A stretch of DNA of 64,000 nucleotides from Polaromonas sp. (GTDB lineage: Bacteria; Pseudomonadota; Gammaproteobacteria; Burkholderiales; Burkholderiaceae_C): positions 32,081 to 96,080 of the forward strand of contig NZ_JABBPE010000022.1 of NCBI RefSeq assembly GCF_012927455.1, in the 5' to 3' direction. The position numbers were made by a program, and so were the translations under genes. Shown one piece after another: positions 8,603 through 15,667 of this stretch; position 1 is the first letter of the stretch; every line of letters begins with the position of its first letter. The notes below the pieces were generated by a model. It saw only the letters and a program-made list of their open reading frames with translations. It did no database searches and had not been told where the DNA came from.

Positions 8603-9796
8603 ATGAGCGCAAACGACCACACCACGGCCCACGAAGAAGCCCATACCGGCCCGATTAAAACCCCCAAGCAATTGTTGGCGGCGGTTTTTTTCTCTTTCGT
8701 CGTTCCTGTTTTCGCCATCATCGGGCTGGTTTTTTATGTCAGCTCTGCCAACAAGCCCGAAGCGGGTGCGGCAGATACTGAAAAAGCCCTGACACAGCGC
8801 ATTCAAAAAATCGGCATGGTTGAAATCCGCGATGCCAACCGCCCGCTCAAGTCCGGCGAAGACGTGTACAAGGCCCAATGTGTGGCGTGTCACGCTAGCG
8901 GCGCGGCGGGCGCCCCCAAATTCGGCGACAGCGCCGCCTGGGCACCGCGCATCCAGACCGGTTTTGAGGCGCTCTGGAATTCGGCGCTCAAAGGCAAGGG
9001 CGCCATGTCGGCACAGGGCGGAGGCGACTTCGCTGACCTCGAAATCGGCCGCGCGGTTGTGTACCTGACGGCAGCTGCCGGTGGCAAGTTCGCCGAACCC
9101 GCAGCGCCTGCCAGCACGGCCGCCGCGCCCGCAGCAAATGCTGCACCTGCAGTTTCCGCTCCCGCAAGCCCACCGGTCGCCACAGTTGCAGCGCCAGCAG
9201 CGGCCAGCCCCGCCGCACCCGCTGTCACTGTGGCCGCCGCTGGTGCTGGCGAATCCCTTTACAAAGAGCTGTGCGTCACCTGCCATGCCACGGGTGTGGT
9301 CGGTTCCCCTAAGTTTGGCGACAAAGCGGCTTGGGCGCCCCGCCTCAAAACCGGTCTCGATGCGCTGACTGCCAGCGTCGTCAATGGCAAAGGCGCGATG
9401 CCGGCAAAAGGCGGCTCGGTGACCGCAACCGACGCCGAGATCCGGGCCGCCGTGCTGTACATGGCGGCGGCTGCGGGTGGCAAATTTGCCGAGTCCGCAG
9501 CGCCAGCCGCTGCCGCTCCAGCAGCCCCTGTCAAGGTCGCGGCGGCGGGCGGCGGTTCTGGGGCGGGCGAGGCCTTGTACAAGCAGGCCTGCGGGACTTG
9601 CCATGCTGCGGGTATCGCCGGTTCGCCCAAGTTTGGCGACAAGGCGGCCTGGGCGCCACGCATCAAAACCGGGCTGGACACCCTGACCGCCAGCGCCATC
9701 AAGGGCAAGGGCGCCATGCCGCCCAAAGGCGGCTCGTCTGCATCCGATGCCGACATTCGTTCAGCCGTCGAGTACATGGTGGACGCCGCCAAATAA
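8603..9796 (+). CDS. Membrane-anchored triple cytochrome c5-type protein
   Basis: This is a c-type electron carrier of 397 residues. I start it at the ATG at 8603, preceded by TTGAGGACG as ribosome-binding site, rather than at an upstream ATG without one. Residues about 23-48 are an uncleaved-looking hydrophobic anchor (LLAAVFFSFVVPVFAIIGLV). Three cytochrome c5-like domains follow, with haem motifs CVACH (93-97), CVTCH (224-228) and CGTCH (330-334). Each is followed by GSPKFGD or GAPKFGD, AAWAPR and a distal methionine in KGAM. Ala/Pro-rich linkers of about 20-60 residues separate the domains. Domains 2 and 3 are the most alike, which points to internal duplication. Most relatives carry one or two such domains. 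The electron partner is unknown. Confidence 0.9.
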   Translation: MSANDHTTAHEEAHTGPIKTPKQLLAAVFFSFVVPVFAIIGLVFYVSSANKPEAGAADTEKALTQRIQKIGMVEIRDANRPLKSGEDVYKAQCVACHASGAAGAPKFGDSAAWAPRIQTGFEALWNSALKGKGAMSAQGGGDFADLEIGRAVVYLTAAAGGKFAEPAAPASTAAAPAANAAPAVSAPASPPVATVAAPAAASPAAPAVTVAAAGAGESLYKELCVTCHATGVVGSPKFGDKAAWAPRLKTGLDALTASVVNGKGAMPAKGGSVTATDAEIRAAVLYMAAAAGGKFAESAAPAAAAPAAPVKVAAAGGGSGAGEALYKQACGTCHAAGIAGSPKFGDKAAWAPRIKTGLDTLTASAIKGKGAMPPKGGSSASDADIRSAVEYMVDAAK

Positions 9797-9815
9797 GCCG
9801 CTGCAACGCGCCATC

Positions 9816-9843
9816 AAAAAGCCGGTCAATGACCGGCTTTTTT
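9816..9843 (+). terminator. Intrinsic terminator after the triple cytochrome gene
   Basis: The hairpin AAAAAGCCGGTC / GACCGGCTTTTT with a three-base loop is followed by more T residues, 20 bases past the stop codon. It is strong on the plus strand. The A-run on the other side means it might also act on the minus strand. Confidence 0.9.
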
Positions 9844-9896
9844 CTTAAATCAACAACAAATTAGGGCTGCAGCCCAACAAATACGGGCAGAGCGTG

Positions 9897-10454
9897 CTAC
9901 TTTTTTTGTAGCAACTGAGGACTTGGCACATAACCGAAAAGCGCCGGCAGATCACACGACTGCCTTGCTTCGGGCTGCCACAGGCCCTGCTCCACGGCAT
10001 CGGCCGCGTGCGTCATGTCCAGTGTGTGGACCAGGCCAAAACCGAGATCGGTTTGCAGGTAGAGCCGCCCCGCTTCGTCCACCACACAGTGCTGCACGCT
10101 GGCCGGTCGGCCGGTGTGCGCGGTCACCGCAAAGGCGGGTGCCGGATCAACGCGCCAGATCAGCGGCGCGGCCTGCAGCTCCACATAGACGCGCTGCGGC
10201 CCGTTCTGAAAAAACCACTGGCCGCTCGCGTCGCTCTCGTAATTGCGGGCAATGAAGTCGATCAGCTTTTCGTGCCTGAGCAGCGAGCCCTTGCCAGGTG
10301 CGCCAGCCTCGGTTGAGGTGGCGGCAAAAGGCCCGGCGGCCTGCGCCCGGTCGTCGCGCATAAACCAGTTGCCGCGCGCGTCCAGCCCGAGCCAGCCATA
10401 GCAGTGGGGAACGTTGGGCCACTTGGCGATGGCTTGGCGAACAATGTCATCCAT
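9897..10454 (-). CDS. Conserved Burkholderiales protein of unknown function
   Basis: The 185-residue product begins MDDIVRQAIAKWPNVPHCYG at the ATG at 10454. A longer frame upstream would overlap the hydrolase gene and looks non-coding. I recognise the protein only as a conserved DUF-type family of beta-proteobacteria, recalled as lying next to YheT-type hydrolases; I cannot give a DUF number with certainty. Visible features are an N-terminal helix, WLGLDARGNWFMRDD, and the QNGPQRVYVELQAAPLIWR stretch; there is no signal peptide or membrane segment. It starts four bases after the stop of the upstream hydrolase, so the two are very likely co-transcribed. Confidence 0.8.
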   Translation of the reverse strand: MDDIVRQAIAKWPNVPHCYGWLGLDARGNWFMRDDRAQAAGPFAATSTEAGAPGKGSLLRHEKLIDFIARNYESDASGQWFFQNGPQRVYVELQAAPLIWRVDPAPAFAVTAHTGRPASVQHCVVDEAGRLYLQTDLGFGLVHTLDMTHAADAVEQGLWQPEARQSCDLPALFGYVPSPQLLQKK

Positions 10455-10458
10455 GAGG

Positions 10459-11646
10459 CTATTTTGCGCCGCTGCTGGCAGACGTGATGGCGCCGGGGTT
10501 ATGCAGCGGCGCCTCAAGCTGCGCTGCCAGAAAGGCCGTGACGGCCTCAGGCATGACACGCACTTGGCCGGGAAAGGGTTGCGACGGGAAACCCACATGG
10601 CCGCCCTGTGCCGGCTGCCAGAGGGTGACGTGGCTGCTGGTGTCACGGGCCTGCGGCAGACTGGAGGCCGGAACAAAGGGGTCGTTCAGCGCGTTCAGCA
10701 CCAGGGCCGGCACGGCCACCTTGTGCAGATGCGGCTTGGCTGACGCCCGCGCCCAGTAGTCATCGGCATCTTTAAAACCGTGCACCGGGGCGGTGAACAC
10801 ATTGTCAAATTCATACAGATCACGCGCCGCCAGTAGCCGCTGGCGGTCAAACAGGCCGGGATGCTGCTCCAGCTTCTGCAGCGCCTTGGGCACCATGGTC
10901 CTGAGGAACATGCGGGTGTACACCTGCCGGTTAAAGCCCCGGCTGATGGCCCAGCCGCTGGCCGCCAGATCCAGCGGCGAGCAGACCGAGGCAAGGCCGG
11001 CAACCAGCTGCCTGGCCTCAGCGCCCGACTCGGCGGCCCAACGCATCAGCGCATTGCCACCAAGGGAAATGCCTACGGCCAGCACCGGTCCCGTGTGACG
11101 GGCGGCAAAGCGCCGCAAAATCCAGTCGATCTCGGCGAAGTCGCCCGAGTGGTAGGCGCGCGGCGCCAGATTCAACTCGCCGGAGCAGCCGCGAAAGTGC
11201 GGCACGGCGCAGGCCCAGCCACGGCTGCGGGCGACGTCGGCAAAGGCCTCGGCATAGTGGCTGGCCGACGAACCTTCCAGGCCGTGGAATACGACCAGCA
11301 GCGGCCGCTCTGACTGCGGCAGCCGCAGCGCCGGGCCGTCCCAAGCAAGGCCAGCGCCCTCGGGAGGCAGCGCAGCGCACGCAGTGGCAAGCGTGGGGGC
11401 ATCAGGCCGCAGCGCCGGGCCGCCCCAAGCAAGGCCAGCCCCCTCGGGGGGCAGCGCAGCACACGCAGTGGCAAGCGTGGGGGCCACATCCTCCAGCCAG
11501 TCGACATCAACGAAGTCGTTGTCGGGTGTGGTCCAGCGTTCGCGCTTAAAAATCGGCGCTTGCTCCAGGAAACGGCGCGAGCGCAACGCCGCCCAGATAG
11601 TCTGCAAATTGCCGCCTGGAAGCCACCAGGGCGCTACATAATTCAT
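10459..11646 (-). CDS. YheT-type alpha/beta hydrolase carrying an in-frame repeat insertion
   Basis: This is an alpha/beta hydrolase of the YheT/embryogenesis-associated (EMB8) group. The core is intact: NYVAPWWLPGGNLQTIWAAL at the start, the oxyanion stretch VVFHGLEGSSASHYA, nucleophile elbow VGISLGGNALMRW, the acid in LNDPFVP and histidine in GGHVGF. Between FVDVDWLE and the first beta-strand (about residues 54-108) lie two 28-residue tandem copies of an alien peptide (APTLATACAALPPEGAG...), encoded by family B repeats. Without them the protein would be about 339 residues, the normal size. The ATG at 11646 is preferred to a GTG four codons upstream. Whether the inserted protein still folds is unknown; no stop or frameshift is present. 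Confidence 0.88.
   Translation of the reverse strand: MNYVAPWWLPGGNLQTIWAALRSRRFLEQAPIFKRERWTTPDNDFVDVDWLEDVAPTLATACAALPPEGAGLAWGGPALRPDAPTLATACAALPPEGAGLAWDGPALRLPQSERPLLVVFHGLEGSSASHYAEAFADVARSRGWACAVPHFRGCSGELNLAPRAYHSGDFAEIDWILRRFAARHTGPVLAVGISLGGNALMRWAAESGAEARQLVAGLASVCSPLDLAASGWAISRGFNRQVYTRMFLRTMVPKALQKLEQHPGLFDRQRLLAARDLYEFDNVFTAPVHGFKDADDYWARASAKPHLHKVAVPALVLNALNDPFVPASSLPQARDTSSHVTLWQPAQGGHVGFPSQPFPGQVRVMPEAVTAFLAAQLEAPLHNPGAITSASSGAK
11322..11485 (-). repeat. Family B repeat, two tandem copies inside the hydrolase gene
   Basis: Two near-identical units begin at 11322 and 11406, a period of exactly 84 bases (28 codons). On the gene strand each runs from GCCCCCACGCTTGCCACTGC, through a CCCGAGGG core, to GGCCCGGCGCTGCGGC. 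A multiple of three preserves the reading frame. Related units occur at 16287, 17891, 18005, 46118, 46208, 47610, 47712, 58662 and 58859. Confidence 0.92.
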
Positions 11647-11661
11647 AGCTGACCACACCCG

Positions 11662-12108
11662 TCAATGAAGGACTGGCGGGGTTTCTGACACTTCCTGCAT
11701 CTCGCGCGGCGTGCCCGGGCTGGCATGGTGCGCGACCATGCGCCAGCCCTGCGCTGTCTTGTGGTAAACGTTGGTGGCAATCACGTAGGCGTGGCGCGGG
11801 CCTTCCTCGGTCAGCAATTCAACGCGCTCAAGCACGTTGTGCACGCTTGAGCTCATGGCATCCACCTTGCGTACCTTTTCGGCCTGGGCCCGAATAGTGC
11901 CGTTGGAAAACATGGCGTCAAAAGTGGCGCGTATAGCCGCCGCACCCACTGCGCGCCCGCCTCCTGGGTGGACGCAAACAATGTCGTCCTCATCGGCCCA
12001 GCAGGCCATCAGCTTTTCGAGATCGCCGTTTTGCAGTGCTTCGTAAAAAGCCGCCTCTATGTCGTCGGCATTGCCGCTGCTGGCGGGAGGGACTTTCGAT
12101 TTGGCCAT
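11662..12108 (-). CDS. SnoaL-like / NTF2-fold protein
   Basis: The 148-residue protein starts MAKSKVPPASSGNADDIEAA at the ATG at 12108; an upstream extension in the same frame is not supported. The pattern FYEALQNGDLEKLMACWADE, then VHPGG, then a C-terminal beta region ending in GWRMVAHHASPG is typical of the SnoaL_3/DUF4440-like branch of the NTF2 fold. Members are small cone-shaped proteins, some with isomerase or hydrolase activity and many of unknown role. The hydrolase gene starts 15 bases downstream on the same strand, so they probably form one transcript. No catalytic function can be assigned. Confidence 0.82.
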   Translation of the reverse strand: MAKSKVPPASSGNADDIEAAFYEALQNGDLEKLMACWADEDDIVCVHPGGGRAVGAAAIRATFDAMFSNGTIRAQAEKVRKVDAMSSSVHNVLERVELLTEEGPRHAYVIATNVYHKTAQGWRMVAHHASPGTPREMQEVSETPPVLH

Positions 12109-12163
12109 GGGTTCACTCAGAAGGGAGGACGCAGCGCGTCCGTTTGCTTGAATCTGCTTGTTT

Positions 12164-12720
12164 CTACTGGTGATTGTGCGCGCCATCGAGCCAGGCCTGC
12201 ACCAGGCGCTGCATCGGGCTGGCCAGCCCGCGTTTCAGCGCCTCGGGCAGCGCCCCGGCGCATGGGGCATCACCAGCACCAGCGTTTGCACCCCGCAGCG
12301 CCTGAACCAGCGTGCCAGCGCCGGCAATTGCCCGGGCGCTGGCGTCCAGAGTGTGCGCTGACGCCCGTGGTGTAGCCGCGGTGGTTCAAACATGATCAGG
12401 CCGGTGTGCGCCGGCAAAGGCCTGGCCGCCCAGTCTTCTATCGCCGAGGGGCCGGTCAGCGCAATGCCGACCTGCGCTAGCCCGCTGCGCATGGTCTCGG
12501 TCGCCAGCACTTCGGTATGCGCAAACCGGCCGCTGCCCAGCAAGCGGCGAAGCACTTCGTTACCCAGCACGCCGGTGGCGCCGGCGACCAGCAGGCGCGG
12601 TTGGTCCAGCTGCTGGCCGCTTTTGGCCGGACGCAGCGCGGCCTGCAAAGCCTTCAAGGGACTTCCTGAAGAAGCGGCAAAAGATGACGCGCAAGGCGAG
12701 GATATAGGCGTGGCCGACAT
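12164..12720 (-). pseudogene. Broken NAD(P)-binding Rossmann-fold protein gene
   Basis: The frame from 12720 encodes an NAD(P)-binding oxidoreductase-like protein: the dinucleotide motif VAGATGVLGNEVLRRLL near residue 45, then a C-terminal region reaching TLVLVMPHAPG. At about 12252 the sequence reads GCGCCGGGGCGCTGCCC and the frame then stops after GRCPRR. If two of the four G residues are removed, translation continues as ALPEALKRGLASPMQRLVQA and stops at 12164, which matches how such proteins usually continue (HAPxLPEALKxGLA). Even then the C-terminus looks too short. I conclude that a 2-base insertion and probably a deletion have inactivated the gene; a sequencing error in the G run is the alternative for the frameshift. 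Confidence 0.65.
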
Positions 12721-12763
12721 GCGACTATGGTAGTGTCAAGGCTTGAATTTTGGAGACCTTTTC

Positions 12764-13363
12764 ATGACATCACGATTCTTGACTTTGACGTTTGCAGCGC
12801 TGCTCAGTTTGCTGCTCACGGGCTGCGGCTACAACGATTTTCAGCGGCTCGACGAGCAGAGCAAATCGGCCTGGTCCGAAGTACTCAATCAATACCAGCG
12901 CCGCGCCGACCTGGTTCCCAACATCGTGGCCACGGTCAAGGGCGAAGCGGCTTTCGAGCAGGACACGCTGACCAAGGTGATTGAGGCGCGCGCCAAGGCC
13001 ACGTCGATTCAGGTGACGCCCGAAACGCTGAACGACCCGGCCGCTTTCAGCAAGTTCCAGGCGGCGCAGGGCGAGCTGGGCAGCGCCTTGAGCCGGCTGA
13101 TGGTGGTGAGCGAACGCTATCCCGACCTGAAAGCGAACCTGGGGTTCCGCGATTTGCGGGTGCAGCTTGAAGGCACCGAAAACCGCATCACCGTGGCGCG
13201 CAACCGCTTCATCCAGACGGTGCAAGACTACAACGTGCTGACGCGCAGCTTTCCCAACAACCTGACGGCCATGGTGTTCGGCTACAAGGTCAAGCCCAAC
13301 TTTGCCGTGGCCAACGAAGCGCAGATTTCCACGCCGCCAACGGTTGATTTCAACAAGAAATAA
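12764..13363 (+). CDS. lemA: LemA family lipoprotein
   Basis: LemA proteins are small membrane-anchored coiled-coil proteins of uncertain function, often encoded beside TPM-domain proteins as here. The 199-residue product starts MTSRFLTLTFAALLSL at an ATG preceded by GGAGA. A TTG further upstream opens the same frame but is less likely. The signal sequence ends in the lipobox LLTGC. The family signature is clear: WSEVLNQYQRRADLVPNIV, then FQAAQGELGSALSRLMVVSE, then RNRFIQTVQDYN near the end. The next gene starts within about 20 bases, so the three genes lemA-TPM-TPM form an operon. Confidence 0.95.
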   Translation: MTSRFLTLTFAALLSLLLTGCGYNDFQRLDEQSKSAWSEVLNQYQRRADLVPNIVATVKGEAAFEQDTLTKVIEARAKATSIQVTPETLNDPAAFSKFQAAQGELGSALSRLMVVSERYPDLKANLGFRDLRVQLEGTENRITVARNRFIQTVQDYNVLTRSFPNNLTAMVFGYKVKPNFAVANEAQISTPPTVDFNKK

Positions 13364-13382
13364 TCCCTTGTCACCCCACACC

Positions 13383-14315
13383 GTGCGCAGTTTTTTGCAA
13401 ACTTTGCTGCCGGGCAGACGGCTGCTAGCGGCCCTTCTGATGGCGCTCTGGCTGCCGGTCGGGTGGGCGCAGGGCGTGCTGCCGGTTCCGCCGTTGACCG
13501 CCCGTGTCATGGACAGCACCGCCACCCTTAACACCGCACAGCTGGCTGCGCTGGATGCCAAGCTGGCGGCGTTTGAAAAGGCTAGAGGCGCGCAGCTGGT
13601 GATGCTGATGGTGCCGACGACCCAGCCCGAAGACATTGCCGCTTATGCGCAGCGAATCGGCGACAGCTGGAAAATTGGCCGCAAGGATATTGGCGACGGC
13701 TTGCTGCTGGTGGTGGCCAAAAACGACCGCACCGTCCGCATCGAAACCACCAAGACGCTGGAAGGCGCAATTCCCGACCTGGCAGCCAAACAGATCATCG
13801 ACAACGCCATTACCCCGCGCTTTAAACAAGGCGACTTTGCCGGCGGACTCGATGCTGGCGCCGACCAGATCATGGCGCGCATCAGCGGCGAAAACCTGCC
13901 GATTCCGCAGCAAAGTGGTTCCAGTCGCCGTAGCAGCAGCGGCGGCGGCGGCGGCTTTGACTGGACCACGCTGGCGGTATTTTTGTTTTTTGCCGTACCA
14001 ATAGGCGGCCGCGTGCTGTCCAGCGTGCTGGGCCGCAAGCTCGGCTCGGTCGCCACCGGCGGCGCCGTCGGCTTCCTGGCCTGGCTGTTCACCAGCAGCT
14101 TGCTGATTGGCGGTATCGCCGCGCTGGCGGGCCTGGTGTTCGCGCTGATTTCCGGACTGAGCGGCTTGGCCGGCATGGGCCGCGGTCGCTCGTCGGGTTG
14201 GGGCGGGCCCGGCGGATTCGGCGGTGGTGGCGGGTTTGGTGGCGGCGGTGGGGGCGGCTTCGGCAGCGGCGGGGGTGGCAATTTCGGCGGCGGCGGCGCC
14301 TCGGGTAACTGGTAA
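13383..14315 (+). CDS. TPM-domain membrane protein with Gly-rich tail
   Basis: This is a TPM_phosphatase-domain protein (PF04536 type), usually paired with LemA. There is no ATG at the right place: a GTG at 13383 or a TTG at 13368, both just after the lemA stop, are the candidates, and I chose the GTG. A signal peptide (LLAALLMALWLPVGWAQG) is followed by the TPM domain (about residues 40-170, with ARVMDSTATLNTAQLAAL and DGLLLVVAKNDRTVRIE). A Ser/Gly linker, about two membrane segments (about residues 205-280), and a C-terminal tail made almost wholly of Gly with some Phe, Ser and Asn follow. Such tails are common in this family. The function is unsettled; a link to membrane protein turnover or cytochrome assembly has been suggested for relatives. 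Confidence 0.88.
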   Translation: MRSFLQTLLPGRRLLAALLMALWLPVGWAQGVLPVPPLTARVMDSTATLNTAQLAALDAKLAAFEKARGAQLVMLMVPTTQPEDIAAYAQRIGDSWKIGRKDIGDGLLLVVAKNDRTVRIETTKTLEGAIPDLAAKQIIDNAITPRFKQGDFAGGLDAGADQIMARISGENLPIPQQSGSSRRSSSGGGGGFDWTTLAVFLFFAVPIGGRVLSSVLGRKLGSVATGGAVGFLAWLFTSSLLIGGIAALAGLVFALISGLSGLAGMGRGRSSGWGGPGGFGGGGGFGGGGGGGFGSGGGGNFGGGGASGNW

Positions 14316-14320
14316 GCGCG

Positions 14321-14851
14321 ATGAACAAGCTGGCACTTCTGAGCAAGCACCTGTGGTTGGACGCATCCGACAGCCAGCGCGCCATTCCGCCCGATATGCT
14401 CAATCGCCTGACAGAACGCGTGGCGGCCAGCGAGCAGCGCCACAGCGGGCAGATCCGCATCTGTGTCGAGGCCTCGTTGCCCACCAGTTATCTGTTGCGG
14501 CTGAACGCTGAAAACACCCTGAGCGCTTTGGTACGACAGCGCGCTGTCATGATGTTCGGCAAGCTGGGCGTCTGGGACACCGAACACAACAACGGCGTGC
14601 TGATTTATCTGCTGCTGGCCGAACACGCGATTGAAATCGTCGCCGACCGCGGGCTGATGCGCCATGTGGACGCCGCGCAGTGGCAAGCCATGGTGGCGCG
14701 TATGGCCAGCGCCTTTAAAGACAAGCGCTATGAAGACGGGCTGACGCAGGCGCTTGAAGAAAGTTCGGCGGTGTTGATGGCGCACTTTGCTCGAAGCGCC
14801 GCGGCGCGCGACCATCCCAACGAACTGCCCGACACGCCGCACCTGGAATAG
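14321..14851 (+). CDS. Second TPM-domain protein (soluble type)
   Basis: The 176-residue product begins MNKLALLSKHLWLDASDSQR, five bases after the previous stop. It carries a TPM-like domain across most of its length: SGQIRICVEASLPTSY, then ARAVMMFGKLGVWDTEHNNG-type sequence (actual RQRAVMMFGKLGVWDTEHNN), ILIYLLLAEHAIEIVADRG-like strand, and a C-terminal helix. It has no signal peptide or membrane segment, unlike the preceding paralogue. This lemA-TPM-TPM triplet is common in Burkholderiales. Function unknown. It converges on pdeM, with a family A repeat between the two stop codons. Confidence 0.88.
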   Translation: MNKLALLSKHLWLDASDSQRAIPPDMLNRLTERVAASEQRHSGQIRICVEASLPTSYLLRLNAENTLSALVRQRAVMMFGKLGVWDTEHNNGVLIYLLLAEHAIEIVADRGLMRHVDAAQWQAMVARMASAFKDKRYEDGLTQALEESSAVLMAHFARSAAARDHPNELPDTPHLE

Positions 14852-14899
14852 CGGCAGCGCCAGCGCCGGGGGCGCAGCAGCCGCTGCGCGCCTTGTTAA

Positions 14900-14971
14900 C
14901 TGCTATTATTTTAATAGCTATTAGCGCCCATACCACATGGGCTAGAGGCCTATTTGATCACTTATTTCGGG
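14900..14971 (+). repeat. Family A dispersed repeat, copy 1
   Basis: The copy reads TGCTATTATTTTAATAGCT, then AGCGCCCATACCACATGGGC, then TAGAGGCCTATTTGATCA and an AT-rich tail. It lies between two convergent genes. The arms GCTAT/ATAGC and GCCC/GGGC can each form a small hairpin. Other copies lie at 18471, 30557, 33319, 44176, 52394, 52736, 55646, 57345 and 60849. Confidence 0.88.
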
Positions 14972-14983
14972 CTAAACGCGCCT

Positions 14984-15667
14984 TCAGCGCGCGGGCGGCA
15001 AGCGCCAGACTGCCTGCCCGCCCACTGCATACAGCGTGCGCCCGGGCTGCCGCACAAGCTGCATGCCGCCGGTGAATTCGCCAAAGGCCGGCAACACGGC
15101 GCAGCGCGCCTCAAAACTGAAGCAGGCCAGTCGCAAATGCGCGCGGCCCGCGCCATGCAGACTCAGCGCCGGATGCAGATGGCCGGCCAGTACAAAGTGC
15201 GTGGCATGGTGTTGGGGATGGTGGCAGGCGGCAAAAGGCCCGATGGTCCAGGGTTCATCGACGCTCTGGATGCCCAGCGAAAGCGGCGGATCACCGGCGC
15301 GGCTGTCGTGGTTGCCGCGCACCAGCGTGCAGTCCAGCGCCGCATGGTTGGCGCGCCACGCCGCCAGCGCCGCCAGCAGCGTGGGCGTGCGGGCTTGCGC
15401 CGCATGCAGAAAGTCACCCAGAAAGACCAGCTGCGCGGGCTGGTAGTGATGCAGCAAGGCACTCAGGCGCGCCAGGTTTTCGCGCGTCGTGCCGCTGGGC
15501 ACGGGCTGCCCGAGCGCGCGGTAAGTTGCCGCCTTGCCCAGATGCAGGTCGGCTACCCACAGCACGCGCCCGGCAGGCCACCACAGCGCATGTTCGGGCA
15601 GCAGCCACAGCGTTTCGCCGGCGCAGTCAATCGCCAAGGGGCGGCCCAGCGCGCTATCGGGCGGCAT
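14984..15667 (-). CDS. pdeM: Ligase-associated DNA damage response metallophosphoesterase PdeM
   Basis: This is a two-metal calcineurin-like phosphoesterase of the branch found beside Lhr helicase and ATP-dependent ligase; the Pseudomonas putida homologue is a Mn-dependent nuclease/phosphodiesterase studied by the Shuman group. The 227-residue product has the expected metal motifs in order: VADLHLGK (D40, H42), FLGDFLHA, RGNHD and the C-terminal AGHLHP. The ATG at 15667 shares one base with the helicase stop (TGATG); a GTG one codon earlier is possible. It is the last gene of the four-gene repair operon and presumably handles DNA ends together with the exonuclease and ligase. Confidence 0.92.
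   Translation of the reverse strand: MPPDSALGRPLAIDCAGETLWLLPEHALWWPAGRVLWVADLHLGKAATYRALGQPVPSGTTRENLARLSALLHHYQPAQLVFLGDFLHAAQARTPTLLAALAAWRANHAALDCTLVRGNHDSRAGDPPLSLGIQSVDEPWTIGPFAACHHPQHHATHFVLAGHLHPALSLHGAGRAHLRLACFSFEARCAVLPAFGEFTGGMQLVRQPGRTLYAVGGQAVWRLPPAR

Noticed and set aside
13643..14842. 399-codon minus-strand frame across the TPM genes
   Set aside because: Contains a proline tract that is simply the complement of the Gly-rich tail; the plus-strand genes are well supported.
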